Notes: generated by a model not told the origin, from the sequence alone. DNA of 47,463 nucleotides from Flavobacteriaceae bacterium (GCA_002691685.1 NZIQ01000081.1:1-47463); one strand, 5' to 3'; shown: positions 1 to 9,089, numbered from the stretch's first letter. A program made the numbers and translations.

Positions 1-839
1 CATCCTTCAATAATTATTTTCAACACAATCTTGGGTTGGTTGTAAAAACAAAGAAAAAAGATCAAGACAACGACGGTGTGCCTGACACAGAAGACGAATG
101 TCCTGAGATTCCTGGCAAAGCAGAATTGAATGGTTGTCCTGATACCGATAATGACGGTGTCGCTGATGCAGAAGACAAGTGTCCAACTATTGCTGGAGCT
201 AAAGAACTTAATGGTTGTCCTGATGCAGATGATGACGGTGTTGCAGACCCTGAAGACAAATGTCCGTCGAAGCCAGGCAACAAATCCGCACAAGGATGCC
301 CTGATGCTGATAAAGATGGAATACAAGACGAGAAAGACCAATGCCCGTATAAACCAGGGCCTGAATCTAATAGCGGTTGCCCTCTAACAGACAGTGACAA
401 CGATGGAGTCTTCGACAACGTAGACAATTGCCCGAATGAAACTGGTTCAGCAGAAAACAGCGGATGCCCAGAGTTTGAAGCAGCAGACGCAGCAGCGATG
501 AAATCTTTTACCAATGGGTTAAACTTCATCGTAGACACCCTTGAACTTTACCCAGAATCACAAGAACTATTAGTTCAAATTGCTGCGAAAATCAAAACAT
601 ATACCTCAACAGTATTTGTCATTGAAGCGCATACTGATAGTAGAGGAACTTATGAAGAAAATCAAAAATTATCTGATCGCAGAGCAGATGCAATTGTCAA
701 AAAATTAATGCAACTTGGCGTTCCTGCACAAAACTTGATTGCTAAAGGAATGGGTGAACGCTATCCAATTGCGACCAATATGTACATGGATGGTAGACGA
801 CAAAATAGAAGAGTGGAAATCAAACCACTCTACGATTAA
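1..839 (+). CDS. OmpA-family outer membrane protein with TSP3 repeats, 3' part
   Basis: The reading frame is already open at the left edge (from base 3), so the 5' end lies outside the window. The first visible residues (FQHNLGLVVK) look like the last strand of a beta barrel. Five calcium-binding thrombospondin type 3 repeats follow (DxDxDGVxD with CP pairs), and then a C-terminal OmpA peptidoglycan-binding domain with the AHTDSRG and RRQNRRVEI signatures. The family spans the outer membrane and anchors it to the murein. An internal TTG at base 36 could be mistaken for a start but falls inside the coding region. The gene is followed by a terminator-like hairpin, so it is probably the last gene of its transcript. 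The family assignment is secure from the visible part. Confidence 0.93.
   Translation, partial: SFNNYFQHNLGLVVKTKKKDQDNDGVPDTEDECPEIPGKAELNGCPDTDNDGVADAEDKCPTIAGAKELNGCPDADDDGVADPEDKCPSKPGNKSAQGCPDADKDGIQDEKDQCPYKPGPESNSGCPLTDSDNDGVFDNVDNCPNETGSAENSGCPEFEAADAAAMKSFTNGLNFIVDTLELYPESQELLVQIAAKIKTYTSTVFVIEAHTDSRGTYEENQKLSDRRADAIVKKLMQLGVPAQNLIAKGMGERYPIATNMYMDGRRQNRRVEIKPLYD
61..470 (+). repeat. Five tandem TSP3-type coding repeats
   Basis: About five repeats of roughly 75-80 bases encode acidic DxDNDGVxD...CP units inside the OmpA-family gene. The DNA similarity (recurring gatgacggtgt-like cores) follows from the conserved calcium ligands. It is not a CRISPR array, because the units are translated, imperfect and in frame. 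Confidence 0.85.
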
Positions 840-874
840 TACTTCTGACTCCATTGAGAATTAATGTTTAATTT

Positions 875-905
875 AAAGCACTCTTTAATCTAGAGCGCTT
901 TTTTT
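875..905 (+). terminator. Rho-independent terminator ending at the next start codon
   Basis: An 8-base-pair stem with one A-C mismatch (876-883 with 893-900) and a 9-base loop is followed by a run of T up to base 905. It would end the OmpA transcript. The T run abuts the ATG at 906, leaving no separate leader for the next gene. Confidence 0.7.
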
Positions 906-3581
906 ATGTCCAACTTTCAACGTACTTTAATTAACGAAATTCACAACCATTACGATGGTTTTCAGGGCTTTACCTTTATATTGCCCAGTCGAAGAAGTAT
1001 ACGCTGGTTCGAAAGAGAAGTAGCGCAATTTTATCAAAAACCCATCTTTAGTATTAGCGCAAAAACCATAGATGAGTTGTTTTTGGAAATAAGCGGATAT
1101 CAAAAATTAGATCATTTTGAAGCCAGTAGTATTATCTATCAAAAATTAAAAGAAAACAACGATTACAAAGAAACGTTTTCTAACTTCTACGCCTGGTCAA
1201 AATCTGCGCTGCAAGACTTTAATGAAATAGATTTATACACCTCTGAGGCCAATTTTTTATTCGAGCAACTTTTAGATCTCAATGCAATTAACCTAAGGTT
1301 TTCTGAAGGAGAGCGCAGTGAGTTTATCAAATCTCATCAGAAATTTCTCGAGCAACTTCAAAAAATTTATGGCGATCTCAAGGAATTTATGCATCGTGAA
1401 AAAAAGGCTTATCAAGGTCACTATTACAGGGAAGCCTTTAAAAAATTAAAACCCTACCTCAAGAATGACAATAATCGTTTTGTGTTTGCTGGATTCAACG
1501 CCTTTAGCACTATAGAAAAGGATATGGTAAAGATTATTGTCAACAGACAAGACAATTTTATCTTTTGGGATATTAATGATGTATTGCTAAAGGATTCTTT
1601 GCATGACGCCTCTTTCTTTATTAGACAATATATCCAAGAATGGGAGTTTCTCAAGCAAAAGAAAATAACTCCTACCTTCAAAACACACAAAACAACAGAA
1701 CAAATCGTGCTCTGGGGGGCTGCCAAAAACCAAGGTCAAAGTCAATTGATAGCTTCCCTTTTAAGAAATCCAGCTCATGTGACGAATAAAGCTTTAGTGT
1801 TGTCAGATGAAAAATTACTGGATTATCTCGTTCACTCCATAGACTTCGGGTCGCTTTCAGGTGTAAACGTTACCTTGGGACAACCTCTAAGTCTTGAGTT
1901 ATTTGTTGAGCTATGTGTAAATTATTTGCACTTGATCAGAAAAACCAAGGATGATTCAAAATATGCATTACATTTAATTCTGCCCCTGATTAGACATCCT
2001 CTAATCGATGAGCATTTTGAGCTCAAACCTCTTTTAGATTTTGCCATTAGCAGACAATATCCTTACCTCACTTTTGAGGAAATAACTAGCTTTTCTAAAA
2101 GTTTTGGGGAGCTAATTGCCATTTCTGTTACAGCAAGTACAGCAGTAAAAAACCTGTTCGCTTTATGCTCACGCCTACCCTCTCCCCAAAAGGAGTTATT
2201 TGAAGATGTTTTTCAGCAACTAAATGACCTTATTCAAAACCACGCCTTTTTAGAATCAGACCTTGACGCTCTTGCTATCTTAATCAAAGAAGTTATTTTA
2301 ATCAAAAAGATCGATTTTATCTCTAACCCTTTTGAAGACTTTCAGATCATGGGAATATTAGAGAGTCGAAACTTGCATTTTGAAGAGGTGTTAATCAGTA
2401 GTTTAAACGAAGGCTTTTTACCCAAAGGAAAAACAGCCTCTGGTTTTATCAATTTCGAAGTCAAAAAACAATTTGGTCTTCCTACCTTCAAAGAAAAAGA
2501 TGCTATTTTCACTTATCATTTCTACCGTTTAATTAACTGCGCGAAAAAAGTGCATCTAATATTTAACACTGAACCAGAAGTTCTAGAGGGAGGTGAGCCG
2601 AGTCGATTTATATACCAACTAAAAAACGACCCTCATTACAAGCACCTTATCAAAGAAGAGGCCTCCTTTCTAAAGCTCGGCAATGTAAATACCAAACATT
2701 TTGAAATTCAAAAAACACCTTCGATTATCAATCAAATCAAAGCGCATTTCAAGAAAGGTATTTCTCCTTCTGCCTTAAGCACATACATCAAAGATCCTCT
2801 TTCCTATTATAAAAGGTATCTACTCGCTGTAAATGAAACAGAAAAAATAGAAGACCATATTCCAGCAAATTTATTTGGCACATTATTACACCTTGCGATT
2901 GAAATAGCTTATCAGCCCATGTTAAACAGCACCTTAACGCCTAATAATCTAACTAAGTCCAAAAAAGAATTGACACAATACTTAGATGAGGCTTGTCAGA
3001 AAGAGGCAAAAGGATTCGAGTTTACAAAAGGTAAAGGAATACTCGTTCGAAATGTCTTACTCAAATACTTGACTCAACTCGTTGATCTGGATAAAAGTCG
3101 TGTCGAAAATGAAGAGCCTATACTTCTTGGGTTAGAAGAAAAGTTAATTGTAGCACTAAACTCTAAGCAGAAAGACACAGTGATACATCTTAAGGGAACA
3201 ATTGACCGAGTAGAGCAAAATTCAGAGATCGTTCAAATTATCGATTACAAAACCGGAGCGACGACTCAAACTGAACTCAATTTAGATGAAGATTTTGCAG
3301 CGCAATTAACCCTTCCGAACAAGCAAAAAGCTTTTCAGTTACTTATGTATGCCTATATATATCACAAGGAATCAGCTTGTAAACTTCCCATGAAAGCCCA
3401 AATTATTAGTTCTAGAAATGATGAGTTTCTTCCTTTGAGAATAAAAATTGGATATAGATCTTACCGTACAGAAATTAATGCCGCTGATTTTGAAGCGCTC
3501 GAGAAAGCTATTCATCAAATTACAGGTGAAATGTTAAACAAACAGCATCCCTTTGTTCAAAACACTGAGTATGAATACTAA
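906..3581 (+). CDS. PD-(D/E)XK nuclease family protein (AddB-like)
   Basis: This 891-residue protein resembles the inactivated-helicase/nuclease proteins of the AddB type found in Bacteroidota. The N-terminal third begins with TFILPSRRS, matching the degenerate Walker region of AddB-like proteins. The C-terminal nuclease domain starts around residue 620 (SPSALSTYIKDPLSYYKRY) and holds the expected residues His662, Asp767 (GTIDRVE), Asp780 and Lys782 (IIDYKTG). The family acts in processing double-strand DNA ends, normally with an AddA/UvrD-type helicase partner, which is not in this window. I see no cysteine cluster around the nuclease typical of the iron-sulfur staple of Bacillus AddB. The ATG at 906 is the first in-frame start and directly follows a terminator T run. 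The family call is firm; a role in an AddAB complex is inferred. Confidence 0.85.
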   Translation: MSNFQRTLINEIHNHYDGFQGFTFILPSRRSIRWFEREVAQFYQKPIFSISAKTIDELFLEISGYQKLDHFEASSIIYQKLKENNDYKETFSNFYAWSKSALQDFNEIDLYTSEANFLFEQLLDLNAINLRFSEGERSEFIKSHQKFLEQLQKIYGDLKEFMHREKKAYQGHYYREAFKKLKPYLKNDNNRFVFAGFNAFSTIEKDMVKIIVNRQDNFIFWDINDVLLKDSLHDASFFIRQYIQEWEFLKQKKITPTFKTHKTTEQIVLWGAAKNQGQSQLIASLLRNPAHVTNKALVLSDEKLLDYLVHSIDFGSLSGVNVTLGQPLSLELFVELCVNYLHLIRKTKDDSKYALHLILPLIRHPLIDEHFELKPLLDFAISRQYPYLTFEEITSFSKSFGELIAISVTASTAVKNLFALCSRLPSPQKELFEDVFQQLNDLIQNHAFLESDLDALAILIKEVILIKKIDFISNPFEDFQIMGILESRNLHFEEVLISSLNEGFLPKGKTASGFINFEVKKQFGLPTFKEKDAIFTYHFYRLINCAKKVHLIFNTEPEVLEGGEPSRFIYQLKNDPHYKHLIKEEASFLKLGNVNTKHFEIQKTPSIINQIKAHFKKGISPSALSTYIKDPLSYYKRYLLAVNETEKIEDHIPANLFGTLLHLAIEIAYQPMLNSTLTPNNLTKSKKELTQYLDEACQKEAKGFEFTKGKGILVRNVLLKYLTQLVDLDKSRVENEEPILLGLEEKLIVALNSKQKDTVIHLKGTIDRVEQNSEIVQIIDYKTGATTQTELNLDEDFAAQLTLPNKQKAFQLLMYAYIYHKESACKLPMKAQIISSRNDEFLPLRIKIGYRSYRTEINAADFEALEKAIHQITGEMLNKQHPFVQNTEYEY

Positions 3582-3648
3582 AAGTAGATAAAAACTTTAC
3601 TTATTTTTCGTATTTATTACTAATTTGTTTACACTAACAATTCTAATT

Positions 3649-6600
3649 ATGAAACCATATCTTTTTCTATTGGCTTTTTGTTTTTTGAGCCTTCAAACTG
3701 CAGAAGTCAATGCCCAACGAAAAAAAAACAAGAAACAAACTGAAGTCTCATTTTCTGAAAACTATTACAATGCAATGAAGTGGAGGCTTGTTGGACCTTT
3801 CCGTGGAGGCCGAGCTGGTACAGTAACTGGAGTGCTCAATAATCCGAATGTATATTATATGGGTACAGCCGGTGGAGGGGTCTGGAAAACAAAGGATGCT
3901 GGAAATACTTGGTTTTGCATCTCAGACGGATATTTTGGAGGATCCATTGGAGCGGTAGCCGTATCAGAGTCAGACCCCAATATCATCTATGTTGGAGAAG
4001 GAGAACAGACCTTAAGAGGTAATGTGTCCTCTGGAAAAGGCTTGTGGAAAAGTTTAGACGCGGGAAAAACATGGAATTTTATTGGATTAAAAGATTCTGA
4101 ACATATTTCGAGAATTCGAATTCACCCCAAAAACCCAGATTTAATTTACGTAGCCGCAATTGGAAACTTGTGGAAGCCCAATGAAACAAGAGGTGTTTAT
4201 CGCTCCAAAGATGGCGGAGAAAACTGGGAAAAAATACTTTACCAAAGCGATAAAGCAGGTGCAGGAGATTTAGTGTTAGACCCTAATAATTCGAGAATAA
4301 TATATGCCGCAACTTGGGAGATGAAGCGAAATGGTTATCGCATGGATAGTGGTGGCCCTGATAGCAAGCTCTATAAAAGTTTTGATGGAGGTGATACATG
4401 GACTGATATCTCGACTCGTTCTGGTCTTCCCAGCGGACCTTGGGGGATTGTGGGAGTTACAGTCTCTCCCGTTGACTCCAATCGCGTATGGGCAATTATT
4501 GAAGCTGCAAATGGAGGTGTTTTTAGATCAGACGATGCCGGACAAAGCTGGCAAAAAGTAAATGAAAATAGAGCCTTACGTCAAAGAGCTTGGTATTACA
4601 GCAGAATTTATGCAGACACTCAAAACAAGGACAAAGTATATGTTATGAATGTGAGTTATGGCGTTTCTACTGACGGAGGCAAGACCTTCACTCTTAAAAA
4701 TGCCCCTCATGGTGATCACCACGACCTGTGGATAGATCCAAGCAACAATAATCGTTTAGCTATTGCCGATGATGGAGGTGCGCAAATCTCAAATGATGGA
4801 GGAAACAATTGGACCACCTATCACAACCAACCTACTGCACAGTTTTACAGAGTAACCACAGACAACGCTTTTCCGTATCGTATATATGGCGCACAGCAAG
4901 ACAATAGTACCATTAGAATAGCTCATAGAACATCGGGCTCGAACATTGGAGAGAGTCACTGGGAATCAACTGCTGGAGGCGAGAGTGCTCATTTAGCACC
5001 TGATCCAAAGAACAATGAAATCGTCTATGGCGGAACATACAAAGGTTACATGATGCGAAAGGATCACAGCACTGATCAAACTCGTTCAGTCAATGTTTGG
5101 CCAGACAATCCTGCAGGGTCTGGAGCGGAAGTTATGAAGTATCGCTTCAACTGGAATTTTCCTGTAAAATTCAGCATTCACGATTCTAACAAATTATACG
5201 CTGGCTCGAACTATTTACATCAAACCACCAATGGGGGACAAACTTGGAAAACAATTTCACCGGACCTTACAAGAGCTATTCCTGAGACCATAAAATCATC
5301 AGGAGGGCCTATTACTCAAGACAATACAGGTGCTGAATTTTACTCGAATCTTTTTGCCATTAATGAATCCCCCGTTGAAGAAGGTGTCATTTGGGTCGGA
5401 AGTGATGATGGTTTAATTCATGTGAGTAAAAACAATGGAGAATCATGGGAGGATGTCACTCCCCCAGCATCAATGAGTCCAAAATTAAATATGATCAACT
5501 GCATTGATCCCAGTCCATTTCAAAAAGGTACAGCTTACGTTGCAGCTACCTCATATAAGTTCGGTGACTACACCCCTTATTTGTATAAAACAACAGATTA
5601 CGGCAAAACCTGGGAAACCATAACCTCAGGTATCCCTTCAAATCATTACACCAGAGCTGTGCGTTCCGACCTAAATCGCGAAGGGTTGCTTTACGCTGGA
5701 ACCGAATGGGGCATGTATGTTTCTTTTGACGACGGAAAAAGTTGGAATTCATTTCAATTAAATCTTCCTATAACTTCTATTCGCGACCTTCACGTTCGAG
5801 ACAATGATTTAATTGCTGCCACACATGGTCGTAGCTTTTGGATGATTGACGATCTCACTCCTCTTCATCAATTGAGTAAAGATTTAGAAAGTGCCTCTTT
5901 TCATCTCTATAAGCCAGATGAAGCCTATCGGATGCAACAATCAGGCGGCTGGGGACGAACTAATTATAAATTGGTTGGAGAAAATCATCCCAACGGTGCC
6001 ATTTTAAATTACTTCATCAAAGAACTCAAAGATGAAGATAAGGTCAGCGTTGAAATTAGAGAAAAAGGAGGTGCGCTTATTCAACGCTTTTCAAATAAGG
6101 CCAAGTCAAATCGCTTAAATCCTAATGCCGATATTCCCTTAAAGGTTCAAACAGGTTCAAACAGATTGATTTGGAATATGAGGTATCCTGGTTTTCAGGC
6201 ATTTGAAGGAATGGTCTTTTACTCTTCTCCCAATGTAGGACCCAAGGCTGTCCCAGGGGAGTACACCATCCATTTAAACTACAATGATGAAGTTATTAGA
6301 CAACCCTTACAAATCGTCAAGGATCCTAGATTGACCAATACTGATAATGATTACAAGGCTCAATTCGATTTCTTAAAAAGCGTTAGAGATGAAGTAAGCC
6401 GTGCAAACAATGCTATAATTGAGATTCGTCGGGTTCAAAAAGACTTGAGCTACCTCAAACAAAAAGAGGAAATTAGTGCAGATCTCTTAGCCTACATCAA
6501 CACATTCGAAAAAGAATTAAGTCGTATTGAAAACAATATTCATATGACCAAAAATCAAAGTAGACAAGATCCTTTGAATTACGGAATTCGCATTAACAAT

Positions 6601-6801
6601 CGCATCGCTTTTTTACTTGCCGATTCTCAGCGAGGAGATTATCCCCCAACTGATCAAGCGCAGGCCTTTTTCAAAGAGGTTTCTGCAGAACTTCAGACGG
6701 AACTCACAGCGCTTGACGAACTTATGAGCGAGGCTGTAGCTAGACTCAATGGTATGGTTTCAGCAGCTCAAATTGAAATGATTTCATCAAAAAATCCATA
6801 A
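3649..6801 (+). CDS. Secreted Asp-box/BNR repeat protein (VPS10/sortilin-like propeller)
   Basis: The product has 1050 residues from the ATG at 3649. An in-frame ATG at 3625 is less likely, because the later start gives a clean signal peptide (MKPYLFLLAFCFLSLQTAEV, cut after NAQ). The mature protein carries about ten Asp-box motifs (S-x-D-x-G-x-T/S-W, such as SKDGGENW, SFDGGDTW, TDYGKTW, SFDDGKSW), spread from about residue 75 to 700 as in a ten-bladed sortilin-type beta propeller. The C-terminal 300 residues are beta-rich and then helical. Such proteins are often annotated as glycosyl hydrolases, but I see no catalytic signature supporting that. The stop lies two bases before gamma-glutamyltransferase, so the two are surely cotranscribed; a shared role in peptide scavenging is inferred. 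Confidence 0.85.
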   Translation: MKPYLFLLAFCFLSLQTAEVNAQRKKNKKQTEVSFSENYYNAMKWRLVGPFRGGRAGTVTGVLNNPNVYYMGTAGGGVWKTKDAGNTWFCISDGYFGGSIGAVAVSESDPNIIYVGEGEQTLRGNVSSGKGLWKSLDAGKTWNFIGLKDSEHISRIRIHPKNPDLIYVAAIGNLWKPNETRGVYRSKDGGENWEKILYQSDKAGAGDLVLDPNNSRIIYAATWEMKRNGYRMDSGGPDSKLYKSFDGGDTWTDISTRSGLPSGPWGIVGVTVSPVDSNRVWAIIEAANGGVFRSDDAGQSWQKVNENRALRQRAWYYSRIYADTQNKDKVYVMNVSYGVSTDGGKTFTLKNAPHGDHHDLWIDPSNNNRLAIADDGGAQISNDGGNNWTTYHNQPTAQFYRVTTDNAFPYRIYGAQQDNSTIRIAHRTSGSNIGESHWESTAGGESAHLAPDPKNNEIVYGGTYKGYMMRKDHSTDQTRSVNVWPDNPAGSGAEVMKYRFNWNFPVKFSIHDSNKLYAGSNYLHQTTNGGQTWKTISPDLTRAIPETIKSSGGPITQDNTGAEFYSNLFAINESPVEEGVIWVGSDDGLIHVSKNNGESWEDVTPPASMSPKLNMINCIDPSPFQKGTAYVAATSYKFGDYTPYLYKTTDYGKTWETITSGIPSNHYTRAVRSDLNREGLLYAGTEWGMYVSFDDGKSWNSFQLNLPITSIRDLHVRDNDLIAATHGRSFWMIDDLTPLHQLSKDLESASFHLYKPDEAYRMQQSGGWGRTNYKLVGENHPNGAILNYFIKELKDEDKVSVEIREKGGALIQRFSNKAKSNRLNPNADIPLKVQTGSNRLIWNMRYPGFQAFEGMVFYSSPNVGPKAVPGEYTIHLNYNDEVIRQPLQIVKDPRLTNTDNDYKAQFDFLKSVRDEVSRANNAIIEIRRVQKDLSYLKQKEEISADLLAYINTFEKELSRIENNIHMTKNQSRQDPLNYGIRINNRIAFLLADSQRGDYPPTDQAQAFFKEVSAELQTELTALDELMSEAVARLNGMVSAAQIEMISSKNP

Positions 6802-6803
6802 TT

Positions 6804-8498
6804 ATGAAAAAGAATATTCTCGGACTTCTTTTAGCAGGTATTATTCCTTTCACTACTGCTCAAGATCGTATAACCGGTGAATTGTTTGCCACGCGATCAG
6901 AAGTTCTCGCCCAAAACGGAATGGTAGCCACAAGTCACCCTTTGGCCACTCAAATTGGGTTAGACATTTTAAAAAGTGGCGGAAATGCTATTGATGCAGC
7001 CATTGCGGCCAATGCTGCATTAGGGCTTATGGAGCCTACTGGCTGCGGAATCGGCGGAGACCTTTTTGCTATAATCTGGGATTCAAAATCACAAAAATTG
7101 CAAGGATTAAATGCCAGTGGACGTTCTCCTTCAAAACTTTCTTTAGACTATTTCAAAGAAAATGGAATGACCAAAATCCCCTCTCACGGACCTCTACCCG
7201 TAAGTGTTCCAGGTGCTGTAGACGGTTGGTTTGAACTGCATTCAAAATTTGGATCAAAACCAATGACTGAAATCCTAGCTCCAGCAATTGCATATGCCGA
7301 AAATGGATTCCCTCTTACTGAGCTTATCGCCTGGTATCTAAATCGTACAGTGCCCTTTTTTCAATCCAAAGGATTTCCGAATATCAAAGAAACCTATATT
7401 GATCAAAACGGAGGAAAACTACCCAAAGAAGGGGAAATCTACAAAAACCCATATCTGGCAAATACCTACAGATTAATAGCAGAAAAAGGAAAAGATGCCT
7501 TTTACAAAGGAAAAATCGCAAAGACTATTGATACTTTTTTTAAAGAACAAGGAGGGTTTCTCTCCAAAAAAGATATGGCCAATCACAAATCTGAATGGGT
7601 AGAACCAGTTTCAGTTAATTACAGAGGATATGACGTTTGGGAATTACCTCCAAATGGTCAAGGAATGGCTGCGCTTCAAATGTTACAAATCTTAGACGGG
7701 TTTGACTTTTCAAACATCCCTTTTGCAAGTGCTGAACACTTGCACCTTTTTACTGAAGCCAAGAAATTAGCCTTTGAAGATAGAGCCAAGTACTACGCAG
7801 ATATGGATTTTTTTGATGTTCCAGTCGAGGAATTATTAGCTCCAGCATACGCTGAGAAACGCAGAACTCAAATTGGAGAACGTGCAGCAACTTATGACGC
7901 TGGTCAAATCTCTGCAGGAGAAACCATTTATATGACAGTTGCCGACAAATCAGGAACTATGATTTCCTTAATTCAAAGTAATTATAGAGGTATGGGTTCG
8001 GGAATGGCTCCACCAGAACTTGGGTTTATGTTACAAGATCGAGGAGAACTATTCAGTCTACAACCTAATCAGGCCAACACCTTTGAACCTAATAAACGTC
8101 CCTTTCATACCATTATTCCAGCCTTTATTACTAAAGATGGTAAACCTTGGGTGAGCTTTGGAGTCATGGGAGGAGATTTTCAACCCATGGGTCATACACA
8201 AATCGTTATGAATCTAGTTGATTTTGGTATGAATTTACAGGAAGCCGGAGATGCCCCTCGCTGGGATCATTCAGGTGGTGCAAGTCCTATGGGAAAAGTG
8301 ACAGAAAATACGGGGCTGATTCGAATTGAATCTGGTATTCCCTATTCTACCGTTAGAGGTCTTATGAATAAAGGACATAAAGTCGGATACGCAAGAGGTG
8401 TCTTTGGAGGTTACCAAGCCATTATGTGGAACGAGAAAAACGGAGTTTATCACGGAGCCTCTGAAAGCAGAAAAGACGGGCAGGCTGCTGGTTATTAA
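6804..8498 (+). CDS. ggt: Gamma-glutamyltransferase
   Basis: This 564-residue periplasmic enzyme cleaves or transfers the gamma-glutamyl group of glutathione and related peptides. The first 20 residues are a signal peptide (LLLAGIIPFTTAQ). The large-subunit start SGGNAIDAAIAAN and the GCGIGGDLFAI motif are present. The autoprocessing nucleophile is Thr374 in ETIYMTVAD, equivalent to TTHFSVVD of E. coli, followed by SNYRGMGSG, which supplies oxyanion-hole and substrate residues. The length matches the family (about 560-580). It begins two bases after the Asp-box protein gene and ends at a hairpin, making a two-gene unit. Confidence 0.93.
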   Translation: MKKNILGLLLAGIIPFTTAQDRITGELFATRSEVLAQNGMVATSHPLATQIGLDILKSGGNAIDAAIAANAALGLMEPTGCGIGGDLFAIIWDSKSQKLQGLNASGRSPSKLSLDYFKENGMTKIPSHGPLPVSVPGAVDGWFELHSKFGSKPMTEILAPAIAYAENGFPLTELIAWYLNRTVPFFQSKGFPNIKETYIDQNGGKLPKEGEIYKNPYLANTYRLIAEKGKDAFYKGKIAKTIDTFFKEQGGFLSKKDMANHKSEWVEPVSVNYRGYDVWELPPNGQGMAALQMLQILDGFDFSNIPFASAEHLHLFTEAKKLAFEDRAKYYADMDFFDVPVEELLAPAYAEKRRTQIGERAATYDAGQISAGETIYMTVADKSGTMISLIQSNYRGMGSGMAPPELGFMLQDRGELFSLQPNQANTFEPNKRPFHTIIPAFITKDGKPWVSFGVMGGDFQPMGHTQIVMNLVDFGMNLQEAGDAPRWDHSGGASPMGKVTENTGLIRIESGIPYSTVRGLMNKGHKVGYARGVFGGYQAIMWNEKNGVYHGASESRKDGQAAGY

Positions 8499-8499
8499 A

Positions 8500-8529
8500 A
8501 AAGTCTCGAGCATTGCTACTCAAGACTTT
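8500..8529. terminator. Hairpin after ggt, possibly bidirectional
   Basis: Seven base pairs (8500-8506 with 8523-8529), one mismatch and three more pairs enclose an 8-base loop. It starts one base after the ggt stop. The minus-strand side is followed by T residues, so it may serve both ggt and leftward transcripts from the tRNA side. Confidence 0.55.
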
Positions 8530-8537
8530 GTTGGATG

Positions 8538-8573
8538 TGGAGAATACCAGATTCGAACCGGTGACCTCTTGCC
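8538..8573 (-). repeat. Partial copy of tRNA-Gly 3' half (tRNA remnant or att-like repeat)
   Basis: These 36 bases match the 3' end of the tRNA-Gly gene at 9016 (acceptor strand, T arm, variable loop and 3' anticodon stem) at 34 of 36 positions, in the same orientation. The T-stem change still allows a G-U pair. Beyond base 8573 the match stops, although TTAGCT a few bases further in the minus-strand 5' direction resembles the start of the D arm. It could be a whole tRNA with an internal deletion or the 3'-end duplication left by an integrated element. Confidence 0.75.
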
Positions 8574-8598
8574 CACTAGCTAAGGGCTATCTTTTAGT

Positions 8599-8619
8599 AA
8601 AAATCTGCTATCTACAGAT
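8599..8619 (-). terminator. Weak hairpin downstream of the small membrane protein gene
   Basis: A 5-base-pair stem (8603-8607 with 8615-8619) is followed on the minus strand by TTTT. It lies four bases beyond the stop of the leftward membrane protein gene. The stem is short, so this is tentative. Confidence 0.3.
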
Positions 8620-8622
8620 AAA

Positions 8623-8967
8623 TTAAGACTTGTTTTTTCTTGCATCAATAAAACTTTTCACAAAGAAAATCATTGCTAAAGTTGATGTTCCAATCATCGC
8701 TAAAACTCTGATTAGGCCTAAGCCTCCAGAACTAATTGATTTTGGCAACCTCATTCCAACAAGTGCCAATAAAATTATTAGAGTCAATAAAACCGCTATA
8801 TGCGCTACAAATTTATTTTGACTCTTTACTCCTTTAGAACAAAAAATCAAAATAAAACCAAACACAACTGGGATTAATGCCGTAACAGAGGATGATTCAA
8901 AATATCCCCATAAACCAATTGTGATCAGTGTTATGGAATTAATTAGATTAGCTTTATATGCATTCAT
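8623..8967 (-). CDS. Small membrane protein, unknown function
   Basis: I do not recognise the family with certainty. The 114-residue product has four likely membrane helices (around residues 8-22, 28-45, 53-72 and 84-105) and a basic C-terminal tail (DARKNKS). The size and glycine-containing helices are reminiscent of TMEM14-like small membrane proteins, but that is only an impression. The gene sits alone between tRNA-Gly, 48 bases upstream on the same strand, and a damaged copy of the tRNA 3' half. No TAnnTTTG element is visible in front of it, so it may be read through from the tRNA promoter. Codon use is unremarkable. It is real by length and coherent hydropathy. Confidence 0.7.
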   Translation of the reverse strand: MNAYKANLINSITLITIGLWGYFESSSVTALIPVVFGFILIFCSKGVKSQNKFVAHIAVLLTLIILLALVGMRLPKSISSGGLGLIRVLAMIGTSTLAMIFFVKSFIDARKNKS

Positions 8968-9015
8968 ATCTTTAATTTAATTAGAATTTAAATTTACTAT
9001 AAAATTGTCTATAAG

Positions 9016-9089
9016 TGGAGAATACCGGATTCGAACCGGTGGCCTCTTGCCTGCCAGGCAAGCGCTCTAGCCAACTGAGCTAATCCCCC
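9016..9089 (-). tRNA. tRNA-Gly (GCC)
   Basis: On the minus strand a full cloverleaf folds: a 7-base-pair acceptor with G-U pairs, D arm GCTC/GAGC, anticodon stem CTTGC/GCAAG with loop CTGCCAG giving anticodon GCC, T arm ACCGG/CCGGT with loop TTCGAAT, and discriminator A. CCA is not encoded. The same-strand gene at 8967 follows after 48 bases. Confidence 0.95.

Noticed and set aside
61-470. Regularly spaced DNA repeats resembling a CRISPR array
   Set aside because: The units are in-frame coding repeats for calcium-binding motifs, with no unique spacers.
62-538. Long minus-strand open frame opposite the OmpA-family repeats
   Set aside because: It is the antisense image of the acidic TSP3 repeats (serine/proline-rich, low complexity) and has no family resemblance.
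8398-8583. 61-residue plus-strand open frame at the end of ggt
   Set aside because: It is out of frame with ggt and ends in the antisense of the tRNA remnant.
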